A stretch of DNA of 46,039 nt from JBPOJN01 sp052033505 (GTDB lineage: Bacteria; UBA10199; JACPAL01; GCA-016699445). The stretch covers positions 1 to 46,039 of the forward strand of contig JBPOJN010000085.1 in the NCBI GenBank assembly GCA_052033505.1, in the 5' to 3' direction. Positions within the stretch are counted from its first letter, which is position 1. Each line of letters opens with the position of its first letter. The notes under the pieces are model-generated. The model saw only the letters and a list, made by a program, of their open reading frames with translations. It was not told the DNA's origin and made no database searches. A program made the position numbers and the translations under genes. Below are positions 24,177 to 33,088 of the stretch, piece after piece.

Positions 24177-26444
24177 TTAGTTCAGAACGACGATGGGGGT
24201 CTTATGCTCATCGGCATTGATGAGGTTCTGCTTAATTTGAATGACGCGGTCGAAATTTTCGATCCGCGATCTATAGATCGCGGCGGGCGAGGGGCCGCCT
24301 TCCGCGGGAGGCATTAAGAAACGTCTTTGGTCGTCCGTGAGATCCATTTTTTGGACGGGGAAAGCCGATAATAAGGTTACTTTACTTTTTGGCCCTTTCT
24401 GGAGATCGGATTTCAAAACATAGGCTTCCTGAGGGTTGGGCTGCCGTCCAGTCACGGTAGAGGAGAGACCCGTCTTCGTGTTGGTGAAGGTGACCTTCAG
24501 TTCCCCTTGCTGGAAAGAGATGGCGGCGGCGACGCCTTCGGCGAGGAATCCCGCGGGTAATTCCATCGCCACATCTTGATCCAGTAGGAATTTAAACGGT
24601 CTTCCAAAGAGGGCGTGCGCGGAGGTAATTTGAAGCTCCATGTCGTTGCCCCCGTGCACTTTACCGATGGAAACTCTAGCGGCGAGGCCTTTTTGGATCC
24701 ACTGGTCGTCATTAAGATCGACGGCCGCTTTTCGCAGTGAAAATACATGCCCGCCGGCGTACAGCGACTGAAGTCGTGCCTCCAATTTTCCGTAGTCCGT
24801 GATCGTTCCGTCGATATCGATCATCTGTGTGATAGCGATCCCATCCGGGATCGCTGCCTTGCCGCCATCGGCTTTCTGGATGAGGCCGACTAGGTCATAA
24901 ATTTGTTTCATGCCTCCGGGATTGGAACGATAAAGATCATGGAGACCCATTTGGATCAAATTACGGTTGAAGACGACGGTACTTCCATCACTGGATGTGG
25001 CCGCATGTTCCGACAGTTGAATGAGGTGTGAGTCGATCGTGTCGGGAAAGACCGTTTGAGCCGTTTCTTTCCACTCGTTTGCTTTCTCCTGCATCTTCTT
25101 TTCGTAATCGTCCGAGAAATACGATGCGATCGTCAGCTTCATTGTGCGGATGCCGGGAAACCACGCATCGTTGATATGTTGTCCGTAAGCTTGCTGGAAA
25201 AGAGTATCGTTGAATGCGACGTCGTCACCTGACCGCCATTGGATCGGATTTATCTCCGCACGCGTCCGGAAGTAAGACCCTAAGGAATAGGCAAGATCCG
25301 TGGTGGAGACGACCAAGAATGCGTCTGCGGCGAGACCGGCGGGTTTTACGAAGCGCGCCAGGAAAGGAAAGCTTTTCAAGGCGGCGTTTACCATCACGGT
25401 CCCATACTCATACCCCATAATGCCGCTGCCCACGCGGACGGCATGATTCCCGAAAGTGCCTTCTTTGAGCCAAGAAATACCGGTCCAATCGGCGACCTTG
25501 CCGCCTACTTGCGAAAATACCAACGCGCCGGATAGGCCTTTTTTAAACGATACGGTATTGGGACCGTAGATTTTGTGAGTGATCACGCTGGTGGAGGCGA
25601 GTGAGATAATGGGCTGGCTCACGTCTTGTATGGCTTGAGGAACGCCCATGCGGTCCATGGCTTTATTCACTACCCAATCGGTCCCTAAAGTGAGTGCGGT
25701 TGCTTTTCCGAGTTTGAGGCCTTCCGCTCCCAAGTTCCCCGTGCGTGCCCAAGAGAGCCGTCCTAAGGCGCCGGGAGTCGTGGCGATGCCCGCCGCGAAC
25801 ATCGTATCGTGAGGCATCTTCCAGTCTTCTTCATGAGAAGCGGAGGCGGGAGAAACGTCCGGAGTGACGACTTCCAGAGTGGGAATGGTTTCCGAAGAGA
25901 GAGGTTTCGCGACGATTTCATCGCTCACGGTCACTTGCGCGGAAGACGCGTATTCATGCGAGGAAGAATTCTTGCTCAAAAAAATCGCCGGCCGCGTTGT
26001 CCCGTTATTTCCCTCCACCTCTGCGACATGAATCATCCAGCCCACGTATTTTTCCGCGGGCCGGAGGGAAGAGGGGAGTTCGTCGTAGAGACTTTGCGTC
26101 AGGATGACGGGCTTCTCGGAAAAACGACCTCTGAGATACGCCACATTTTCTTGGACCAGATTTTCCCGCAAAGCCTCTCCCTGCCGCTGTATATCGGAGG
26201 CGTCTTCGGAAGGATCGATGATGCCGGTCTCTGGCAACGTGGATGTCTGTGAAGATATTTGAAAAGCGGAGGGTTTGGGGAAGAACGCCGGCTCTAAGAG
26301 TTTTTGTAAGGACAGCAGGACGGGAGAAGAGAAGGGCGTCTGAACCGCCGTAGACGATGATGCCGGTGCGGTCGTCGACAAAGGTACCTGCCCAAAAGAG
26401 GGCGAAGCAGGACTCTGCGGCGTTTTAGAAATAGGACCTGACAT
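24177..26444 (-). CDS. Large hypothetical protein, last gene of the AAA+ operon (755 residues)
   Basis: Not recognised. The first 75 residues are rich in Ser, Pro, Thr and Gln and look disordered. A middle part (about 210-420) is rich in Gly, Ala and hydrophobic residues (GIATTPGALGRLS, KATALTLGTDWVV, SLASTSVITHKIYG, RVGSGIMGYEYGTVMVNAAL, PAGLAADAFLVVSTTD) and could insert in or lie on a membrane. The C-terminal 300 residues look globular and soluble. No signal peptide is seen. It starts directly after the stop of the upstream gene (TAG then ATG), so the two are tightly coupled. A structural or scaffold role is conceivable but unproven. Confidence 0.8.
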   Translation of the reverse strand: MSGPISKTPQSPASPSFGQVPLSTTAPASSSTAVQTPFSSPVLLSLQKLLEPAFFPKPSAFQISSQTSTLPETGIIDPSEDASDIQRQGEALRENLVQENVAYLRGRFSEKPVILTQSLYDELPSSLRPAEKYVGWMIHVAEVEGNNGTTRPAIFLSKNSSSHEYASSAQVTVSDEIVAKPLSSETIPTLEVVTPDVSPASASHEEDWKMPHDTMFAAGIATTPGALGRLSWARTGNLGAEGLKLGKATALTLGTDWVVNKAMDRMGVPQAIQDVSQPIISLASTSVITHKIYGPNTVSFKKGLSGALVFSQVGGKVADWTGISWLKEGTFGNHAVRVGSGIMGYEYGTVMVNAALKSFPFLARFVKPAGLAADAFLVVSTTDLAYSLGSYFRTRAEINPIQWRSGDDVAFNDTLFQQAYGQHINDAWFPGIRTMKLTIASYFSDDYEKKMQEKANEWKETAQTVFPDTIDSHLIQLSEHAATSSDGSTVVFNRNLIQMGLHDLYRSNPGGMKQIYDLVGLIQKADGGKAAIPDGIAITQMIDIDGTITDYGKLEARLQSLYAGGHVFSLRKAAVDLNDDQWIQKGLAARVSIGKVHGGNDMELQITSAHALFGRPFKFLLDQDVAMELPAGFLAEGVAAAISFQQGELKVTFTNTKTGLSSTVTGRQPNPQEAYVLKSDLQKGPKSKVTLLSAFPVQKMDLTDDQRRFLMPPAEGGPSPAAIYRSRIENFDRVIQIKQNLINADEHKTPIVVLN

Positions 26445-27833
26445 CTAGAGCCTCACTTCAGCAGCCAAACGAAGCCCCGGCGCGCGGAATTCCAGGTTGG
26501 GAATCTTGATCTCAGGGATTTTGGAGAACATTTTCAGTCCTTCCGTGACAGCCGCTGAAGGCAATTGGACGCCTTCCATGCGGGCTTCCGGCGTAAACCC
26601 GCGGGAGAAGACGGAATTAGCCGAAAAGAAATTGAAGTTCCAGGTCGCTGCATTCACTCCGGACCCTTCTTCGAGTTGATTGTAGATATCGATAACCGTT
26701 TCGGAGACGTCGGCGGTGCGTGCGGAGGCGGTTTGTGCGGCACTCACGCTTGCTTTTACTTCTTCCGCGGAAGCCTCGATGGGGCTTTCCGTACATTTTC
26801 CGGAAGCTATTTCGGCTTCTGCCGCTTTCTTAGCTTCCGTATCCAGGGCGGTCATTTCTGCCTTTACGCGGTCATGATATCCCAAATATTTTTGATAACG
26901 ATCTCTGACGACTGTCGTGCCGAAACCGAACGCGAGTCCTGCGACCAATAAGCTTCGTGCCGTAGGATCTTCAAAAAGACTATCCAGAGGAGAGGAGGAT
27001 TTCGTGAGTCTGGATTTTTGCTGAATTTCTTTATCTAGTTCGACCTTAAGCTGAATCGTTGTGCCCTTGATAAGACCTAGTTTTTGATATTTTTCGAATT
27101 TGCTTTCATAAAGCCGTTTTAAACCGTCCACGTCGAGCGATTTGAGATCGGGAAGGGGATCGTTCGAAAGATCTTGAGGAAGGTTAAATTCATCGGTTGG
27201 TGAAGAATTTTTTCGAAGAGCGTCTCCCCCAAAAACGAGTGCGGCGGATATAATGCCAAGTATACCCAATCCCTTAATATCGATATTGGCCTGTCTCCTG
27301 ACGACATCCTTGCGCAACCCTTCTTTATCCGTAGCGCAACCGCCTGATTTCTCTAGCCACTCGTTTTTTTTCTGGAGAAATAGATTTTTCCGCAAAGCCG
27401 GATTTTTGAGAGATGCGGCGTTCATTCTGTCTTCGATGTGGGAAGTGATGAGGCCGAACCCCAAGGTCGCGACGAACGCTTCGAATAAGAAACCTTTAAT
27501 GGGATCATGATGACCGCCGACCGCTTTCAGATCCGCCAAATACTTATCGTTTTTTGCAATTTCAACGGTCAGGCCTGAAATTTCGGAAATGCGCGTATCG
27601 ATATCACCGTTGAGTTTTTCGAGCTTAATATGCCAGCCTTCGGCATCATTAGGAGAAACGCTGTTCGTTTTAATGGCATTATTGAGAACGTAATGATCTC
27701 CGGTTTTTTCGTCGACGCACACGGAGTTTTCACCCCAAGCGTCCTGATTTTCCCGGATGGCAACGGCATCCTGATGGATATTCGTGCCTAGAATTTTTCC
27801 GTCCGCTGTCTTCGAGCAGTCATTGATAGGCAT
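26445..27833 (-). CDS. Hypothetical multi-helix membrane protein of the AAA+ operon (462 residues)
   Basis: Not recognised. A soluble N-terminal part (about 1-110) contains a short module (SVCVDEKTGDHYVL followed by a Trp near 67) that resembles residues 55-94 of the neighbouring ATPase. Three hydrophobic segments follow: 114-129 (GFLFEAFVATLGFGLI), 187-202 (KGLGILGIISAALVFG) and about 295-312 (ARSLLVAGLAFGFGTTVV). Between them are charged helical stretches likely to form coiled coil. No signal peptide. It is 9 bp after the ATPase gene and directly before the 755-residue protein. Probably an inner-membrane partner of the ATPase (inference). Confidence 0.8.
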   Translation of the reverse strand: MPINDCSKTADGKILGTNIHQDAVAIRENQDAWGENSVCVDEKTGDHYVLNNAIKTNSVSPNDAEGWHIKLEKLNGDIDTRISEISGLTVEIAKNDKYLADLKAVGGHHDPIKGFLFEAFVATLGFGLITSHIEDRMNAASLKNPALRKNLFLQKKNEWLEKSGGCATDKEGLRKDVVRRQANIDIKGLGILGIISAALVFGGDALRKNSSPTDEFNLPQDLSNDPLPDLKSLDVDGLKRLYESKFEKYQKLGLIKGTTIQLKVELDKEIQQKSRLTKSSSPLDSLFEDPTARSLLVAGLAFGFGTTVVRDRYQKYLGYHDRVKAEMTALDTEAKKAAEAEIASGKCTESPIEASAEEVKASVSAAQTASARTADVSETVIDIYNQLEEGSGVNAATWNFNFFSANSVFSRGFTPEARMEGVQLPSAAVTEGLKMFSKIPEIKIPNLEFRAPGLRLAAEVRL

Positions 27834-27842
27834 AATAAATCC

Positions 27843-30449
27843 TTAGAGGACTTCTTTGGTTCTTTCGCGTTGTTCCCGCTCGCGCGCTCTGGATTCTTCC
27901 AGTTTGACCCGGGCGTGCTCGACCTCAGCCGTGCGTTGTGCGGACTCTACTCGGGAAGTGGCAGCTTCCATTCGGAAAGCTCTTTCAGCGGATTCCCACT
28001 TTAGAACTGTTTTGTTGTTTTTGGAATCTGCGTACAATTCTGCCAGGCCACGAACGAGTTTTTCCTGTTCCAATTCATCATACGTTTGAAACCAGTCCGA
28101 TTCTATGGTCTCCATGAGCTTTTTGAGAAGCTTGGGATGGCGACCATTTTCGCGAAGTTTGATGATGTAGTCGTATATGTTGCTTTCCCGGGTGAGTTGA
28201 AGCTCTGTCAGCAGACTTTCCAATTGTTCAGTCCGCTGCGGGATTGAGAAAAGTGAGCCCATATTGGAAAGTGAAGCATGGGTCGTTTCATGTCTCTTAG
28301 CTTCCTCGATGAAAAACTGTTGGACAGACATGTCAAAAATTTTCTGATCCAGCTCGGTAGGCGGAGGGGCCCATGGATCCAGTTTGCTAGTATAAATAGC
28401 GGCTATTTTTTCGGAGAAAGTGGCTCTGTCGATGGTGATATCGATTCCGCTGGCACGGTAGCCTGCTTCAAGATGTTTGGCCGTTTCTTCGATCCATTCT
28501 TGAGGAAGCTGGTCGAAGATTTTTTTGACGGATTCTTGGAGAGGGGTTAGCGAAGAGGTAGGCTGAGTGGCGGTTGAAGAAGCCCAAGCACTGACCTCGC
28601 TGATGGGGATATTAAATTTACCAGCAATGACTTCGTTGATTGTATCAACGGTCACTCTGCCATCTCCTCCATCATTTAAACGTGTTTGAGCTTTGCCTTC
28701 AGCCCATGTTTGAATCTGCACGGCAAGGTCCAATCCCTCCATGGTAATTCTGGGATCTTTGTGAGAGCTTAAATTCAAAGCCCTTTCACTCGCGGCAGGA
28801 TCGATGACGATGCCACTAGCAGTAGATTTTTTAGCGTTATTTATTAATATGCCTAATTTTTCATCATGCGATAATTTTCGAAGAGGATTTTCCTGGAAAC
28901 GGCGAGTAAGTGTTGCGTCAGGTTTGCCGTCGGGACCTTTTATCATGTCCGCATATTCTCGCGTAGTTGTGGCTGCAAGTAGGTAAATATTAGGATTTTT
29001 TTCCCACCGTGTAATGACAGCTTTCAAAGTGTTTTCGAGTCCTCCGCCTTGATTCCCTTCTGTGGCTCCCAATCCTTTCAACATGTGAATTTCATCTATG
29101 GTTACAACGACTTTTTTGCCTTGCGCGACAAGTCCATCAACTTTTTCGACAAATTCGTTAAATCGGCTAGTCAACTGCCCTACATATTTATTGTCTTTAT
29201 GCCCGGAGAGTTTGACCAATGAAAAACTCAACATCTCTGTGTTTTGTGGGTTCAAGCCGTCCTTGGTAAAACGTCCCCCATAAAGTTCATGAGCGAGACC
29301 TTGTTCCATGAAATAAGTTTTTCCTTCGCCACCCTCTACTGTTATGGTCAGCACGCGACGTATTCTGCTGTTAAAGAAATCTCTTAATTTTTCGTAATCA
29401 GAATCTCTGCCCACCGCTTTTTCCGTGCCTTTTTCTTCGTACTGCTTTTTCATGTCCGATATAAAATCGACTTCTTGAGAGTCAATTTTGACTGGCTTTC
29501 CCATGGCTTTGCGTACGATGTTGCCTAACCATAAAGCCTTCTTGCCGATTTTTGAATGTGCGGCTTTTCTAAAGTTGTCATTAAACGCATAAACCGATCC
29601 TAATGTTCCTAAAAGCAAGCCTCCAACCTGCATCGCGATGGTCCAGAACATTTGGGTTCGGACATCTTTCATGGGCTTGATGTAATACTCGAGCGATTCG
29701 TGGAGAGAGCAAGCTCGGTCACTGCTGTCTTTGAAAGCGTTCTGAAGCGTTGGTAGAATACCCCATCGATGCACGTCGTCGCATCCGTCAGCAGAAAAAC
29801 CGCCGTCTGCGACTAGCCAGTCATCCAAATTTTCGGCGTGCGGCAGCATGTTCGGATTAAACGTGCCCGTCGGTAGATACATCTGGCGCCTGTAGTCTTT
29901 TTTCGCGTCCGGTTCTGAAAATAGAAAATTTCCTGCGGGTATTTTATCGGCAATTCTGACTGCTTCGCTGGGAGTGAGGTCGCTGAATACTTGGGTAAAT
30001 CCGTTTCCGGTGGCTGGGGTGAAGATACGGCTCAAGGCATCGTGGGATTGATATACGTAAATGCCTCCTTCGAATTGGACGATGCCAAGATTCTGAAAGG
30101 TGTCTTGTCCTGTATCTTTATTCTTTTCCGAGTATCCGAAAGCTTTACTCGTATAGATAATGTTCTTCCACTCCTTTGCAGTAGGGTTTCTGAGATGAAT
30201 ATTAGAGTTTTTTAAGAGAGAACTATCCGCGCCCAGTGGGTAAAATCTTTTAGTTCCGTCGCTGTCTTCGCCAACCAGGACATTGCAATGGGCTTTATAG
30301 TGATCGAGTCCGCCAACGGCAGGTTCCAGTTTTTCTTGGTCAGCGACTTCCGTTGTAAAGCCCTTAGGGGCGTCTTTTAAAAAGAAGCCTTCTTCTAAAG
30401 TTTTGATGTCACTTCCACACCATGGATTTTGAACGGTGCCGTCACCCAT
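27843..30449 (-). CDS. Membrane-anchored single-domain ClpA/B-type AAA+ ATPase
   Basis: 868 residues. N-terminal unknown domain (1-260), one transmembrane segment (about 267-290, QMFWTIAMQVGGLLLGTLGSVY), then a AAA+ module like the D1 domain of ClpA/ClpB. GRDSDYEKLRDFFNSR leads into a P-loop VEGGEGKT (371-378) that lacks the usual first glycine. The pore-loop region is near KYVGQL (421-426), Walker B is VVVTIDEIHML, sensor 1 is AATTTREY, and arginines R516 and R517 in LTRRFQ follow the Clp pattern. No second AAA+ domain is present. The last 55 residues are a highly charged coiled coil. It probably unfolds or remodels a protein at the membrane; its substrate is likely encoded in the same operon. 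Noticeably AT-rich. Confidence 0.85.
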   Translation of the reverse strand: MGDGTVQNPWCGSDIKTLEEGFFLKDAPKGFTTEVADQEKLEPAVGGLDHYKAHCNVLVGEDSDGTKRFYPLGADSSLLKNSNIHLRNPTAKEWKNIIYTSKAFGYSEKNKDTGQDTFQNLGIVQFEGGIYVYQSHDALSRIFTPATGNGFTQVFSDLTPSEAVRIADKIPAGNFLFSEPDAKKDYRRQMYLPTGTFNPNMLPHAENLDDWLVADGGFSADGCDDVHRWGILPTLQNAFKDSSDRACSLHESLEYYIKPMKDVRTQMFWTIAMQVGGLLLGTLGSVYAFNDNFRKAAHSKIGKKALWLGNIVRKAMGKPVKIDSQEVDFISDMKKQYEEKGTEKAVGRDSDYEKLRDFFNSRIRRVLTITVEGGEGKTYFMEQGLAHELYGGRFTKDGLNPQNTEMLSFSLVKLSGHKDNKYVGQLTSRFNEFVEKVDGLVAQGKKVVVTIDEIHMLKGLGATEGNQGGGLENTLKAVITRWEKNPNIYLLAATTTREYADMIKGPDGKPDATLTRRFQENPLRKLSHDEKLGILINNAKKSTASGIVIDPAASERALNLSSHKDPRITMEGLDLAVQIQTWAEGKAQTRLNDGGDGRVTVDTINEVIAGKFNIPISEVSAWASSTATQPTSSLTPLQESVKKIFDQLPQEWIEETAKHLEAGYRASGIDITIDRATFSEKIAAIYTSKLDPWAPPPTELDQKIFDMSVQQFFIEEAKRHETTHASLSNMGSLFSIPQRTEQLESLLTELQLTRESNIYDYIIKLRENGRHPKLLKKLMETIESDWFQTYDELEQEKLVRGLAELYADSKNNKTVLKWESAERAFRMEAATSRVESAQRTAEVEHARVKLEESRAREREQRERTKEVL

Positions 30450-30451
30450 AA

Positions 30452-30483
30452 AATTCCCTTTAAGATAATGCGCTTAGGGAATT
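30452..30483. promoter_or_regulatory. Hairpin covering the ribosome-binding site of the AAA+ ATPase gene
   Basis: AATTCCC (30452-30458) pairs with GGGAATT (30477-30483), and TAAG (30461-30464) with CTTA (30473-30476). On the minus-strand message the Shine-Dalgarno AAAGGGA lies inside this stem, a few bases before the ATG at 30449. The stem would limit translation unless opened. It could equally be a DNA operator. Confidence 0.5.
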
Positions 30484-30570
30484 ATCGGGCTTTTGTGAGG
30501 AAGGGGTTGCGAATGCGAACGAAAAACCACCTTAAATGACTGAGCGCGTCAACGGAGCTGACAAATGAGT

Positions 30571-31512
30571 TTATCTCCAGCTTGACGAGGCGGCATTGAT
30601 GTTTTCCGTCTTCTCCGTGATGGAGTTGCTCAGGCGGCCCAGCTCATCCGTGCGGGAGTAGGAGTCTCGAACCATTTCCATGAGGGAGTTCTTAAACTCG
30701 GCGTTAAGGCTGAGTTTATTTCGAAGGTCCTGAACCGCCGCTTGATCTTGAGCAGTGAAGTCTTTTCCTTTGGCGACAAGGTTTGCGATTTCCTCGTTGG
30801 TTTCCTCGTCGATTTTACCGACTTTACGCAAGGTTTCCCCCATCCAAGAGGCCAACTGAGCGGACTCGATACTGGCTTTTTGTTTAAAGAGACGGATGAC
30901 GCGGGCGATCATATCGGTGCTGCCCGTCTGGATGGCGGCCAGTAGCTCCTCGATCAAAGCGTCGAGTTTGGCATTCATTTCTTTGAGATTGTCGAGACGT
31001 TTGGTCAGGTTTTTTTCCCAAATATCCCCCGAGGAACCGCCGGTTTTAGGATCTTTGAGCGCTTCGGTAAGATTCGCAAAGGCGTTGATCGAGGCTTCTT
31101 TTTTATCGCCGTTGGCGTCGCGATATTCGAGCGAAACCGTGGCGGGATTGGCAGGACCGGTTTTGCTGCCTGCCTTCCAATCTTCGACATAGGTTTTGTA
31201 ATAAGGATTTTCCTCTAAGGCTTTTTTGACGTCCTCGTATTCTTCTTTAGTATCCAAAGCCTCAGGTTTTGCGTTGTCGTTCAAAGCGCTCTTTTTATAG
31301 GCAAAAAATAAAGGAACCCGGAATTCTTTGCCCGGTGAATAAATGTTTTTATTCTTCCCGGCGGGGATTTTTAATACGGCGACAACGGCCCCTTGGCCCT
31401 CAGGCGCTTGGTTTTCAGCTTCTTCAAGCTTGATCGGAGGGGGAGGAGTGAGATCCGTGGCTTTAGCTCCGCCACCGCCTCCTGATTTTTTGATTTCGTC
31501 AAATGTTCCCAT
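30571..31512 (-). CDS. Hypothetical helical protein of the AAA+ operon (313 residues)
   Basis: Not recognised. N-terminal 35 residues are low complexity (GGGGG, PPPP). A mixed central part follows. From about residue 150 to the end it is helical and heptad-like (LTKRLDNLKEMNAKLDALIEELL, then TEKTENINAASSSWR), so a coiled coil or bundle is likely. No signal peptide and no membrane segment. It could be an assembly or secreted structural subunit handled by the ATPase, but nothing in the sequence proves this. It is 10 bp after the 444-residue gene and 121 bp before the ATPase gene. Confidence 0.78.
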   Translation of the reverse strand: MGTFDEIKKSGGGGGAKATDLTPPPPIKLEEAENQAPEGQGAVVAVLKIPAGKNKNIYSPGKEFRVPLFFAYKKSALNDNAKPEALDTKEEYEDVKKALEENPYYKTYVEDWKAGSKTGPANPATVSLEYRDANGDKKEASINAFANLTEALKDPKTGGSSGDIWEKNLTKRLDNLKEMNAKLDALIEELLAAIQTGSTDMIARVIRLFKQKASIESAQLASWMGETLRKVGKIDEETNEEIANLVAKGKDFTAQDQAAVQDLRNKLSLNAEFKNSLMEMVRDSYSRTDELGRLSNSITEKTENINAASSSWR

Positions 31513-31522
31513 AATTTAAGTC

Positions 31523-32857
31523 CTATTTCGCTTCTTTATACAAAGCGACAAGGTTTCTATAAAAAGCTAAAAACTCATAGGCAGTCTTAGCATCCGCGTA
31601 TTTTTTGAGCCGGGCGTTTTTTTTCATATCGTCTACGACCCCGATCATGTCGCCGCTTGAAATCGTCGTTAGATCCTGGTCCGCACCGCTATATTGGTTT
31701 TTACCGATCATCTTGGGGCCATTTTTTTGAGGGTCTGCGCCGTTCGTGATCATCGTGTGGCCGATCTCAAAAAAGAAGACCAGATTGTCGGCCATTTCTT
31801 TGTTGGGATGACGTTTCAAAAGGCGGATGATGTCCTCTTTTTCTTGAGTCGAGATTTTAACGTCATCTACGCTGACGAGGATTTTTTTGCTGGTGTCGAG
31901 CCAGTTTGTGACTTCGGTTCCTGCGATTGGATTCAGACCAAGTTCTTTTAGGGAAGTGCGGACTTTTTTGCAGAATGAATCCGGATCGTTCGCATCTTTC
32001 CCCAAAAAATCACCGATCGATTTAGAATCTCCAATCGTATGCAAAAATTTCCCCGCTGCTGTTTCCGTGGAAATTTTTTCCAATACTTCTTTCGTCAGCG
32101 GCGCAGTTTCTTTTAAAACTTCCGGATTATTCGAGACAAAGTTTTTCTGTTCAGCTGGGGTCTCAGTCGATTTGTTCACCAACCACAACACAGCAAGCTC
32201 CCGCCCCCAAGTACCTTCCTTCGCCGTCACGGCCGTTTGGATGCTTTTCAAAAGAGCCGGATCGTTAACCGCAACCTTCGTTTCTCCGGGAACTCCGGGG
32301 ACGTCGCTCTTAGTAAACTCGATGCTGGGCACATCTCCGAGGCCGTTGGGATAGGATTTTCGGATTTCTTGGAGGACTCCCCGGTATTGATCGGCGCTGA
32401 TGGTACGCTCGCCTGGAGTGGCGTAAAGGCCTTCCCAAGGATCGTCCCAAGAGATTTTTTTCGTTGTTCCGTCCTTAAACTTTAAAGTCGCCGTGATCGT
32501 GGTGTTGCCTTTTTCAAAAACGCGAACGGCATGATCGATATGCCAGATGGCAAACAGAGGCTGCTGACTGGCGCGGTTCAAATCGCTGAAAAAGACACCG
32601 TTATCGATGGTAAAATTTGTTGGGACGCCAGCGGTGGTGGTAGCGATCTGCATTTTTTTGATGGAGAATGGGCTTTTGGGGAGTGTCTCTACCGAGTTTT
32701 TAAGTAAGAGCTTGAGCTCTTGTGAGCTGAGCGCGGGCTGTGTGTCGCCTTCGACTGTGACCTGGACGGATTTTTCGACGGAATTATCTTCTTCTGCGAA
32801 CGTAATGTTCGCGGTGAGAGGATTCGCAAAAGTGGTTTGTGCAACGTCACCTGACAT
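31523..32857 (-). CDS. Hypothetical soluble protein, first gene of the AAA+ operon (444 residues)
   Basis: Not recognised. The N-terminal part (about 1-190) looks beta-rich (ANITFAEEDNSVEKSVQVTVEG, TTITATLKFKDGTTKKISWDDP). The C-terminal part is helical and ends AYEFLAFYRNLVALYKEAK. FFFEIGHTMI resembles a zinc-peptidase-like helix by eye, but it lacks a HExxH motif, so no enzyme call is made. No signal peptide. The ATG has AAAGGGATGGG upstream. It leads a minus-strand operon of five genes and is divergent from the AbrB-type gene. Confidence 0.78.
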   Translation of the reverse strand: MSGDVAQTTFANPLTANITFAEEDNSVEKSVQVTVEGDTQPALSSQELKLLLKNSVETLPKSPFSIKKMQIATTTAGVPTNFTIDNGVFFSDLNRASQQPLFAIWHIDHAVRVFEKGNTTITATLKFKDGTTKKISWDDPWEGLYATPGERTISADQYRGVLQEIRKSYPNGLGDVPSIEFTKSDVPGVPGETKVAVNDPALLKSIQTAVTAKEGTWGRELAVLWLVNKSTETPAEQKNFVSNNPEVLKETAPLTKEVLEKISTETAAGKFLHTIGDSKSIGDFLGKDANDPDSFCKKVRTSLKELGLNPIAGTEVTNWLDTSKKILVSVDDVKISTQEKEDIIRLLKRHPNKEMADNLVFFFEIGHTMITNGADPQKNGPKMIGKNQYSGADQDLTTISSGDMIGVVDDMKKNARLKKYADAKTAYEFLAFYRNLVALYKEAK

Positions 32858-32918
32858 ACACCCATCCCTTTAGACTCAACTTATCGGGGTCAGCTCCGGA
32901 GGAGTTGTGGTGAGGTTC

Positions 32919-32939
32919 GGGAATCCTTAAGAAATTCCC
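32919..32939. promoter_or_regulatory. Inverted repeat upstream of the five-gene operon
   Basis: GGGAAT (32919-32924) and ATTCCC (32934-32939) flank a CTTAAG palindrome. It lies about 60-80 bp before the operon start at 32857. The same GGGAATT and CTTAA elements recur in the hairpin before the AAA+ gene, so both may be sites for one regulator. Confidence 0.35.
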
Positions 32940-33034
32940 CTGCACCATACGGTACAGGGCTTGTCAGACGTGGCTGCAGAAGTTTGAGGAAGATAACGCG
33001 GGGCGCTATAAAGGAAACTGTCTGCGGCCTTGAG

Positions 33035-33051
33035 TTTAATAATTTATTAAA
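33035..33051. promoter_or_regulatory. 17-bp palindrome, candidate operator of the AbrB-nucleotidyltransferase pair
   Basis: TTTAATAA, one central T, TTATTAAA is a perfect palindrome 37 bases before the AbrB-like start. It overlaps AT-rich promoter-like sequence. Antitoxins with AbrB/MazE folds usually repress their own operon at such sites. Confidence 0.45.
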
Positions 33052-33088
33052 TTAATATGAGTTTCACGCGTAAATTAAGAGGTTTTCT

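Noticed and set aside
31523..32857. FFFEIGHTMI as a zinc metalloprotease motif in the 444-residue protein
   Set aside because: The HExxH order is absent, so there is no catalytic signature.
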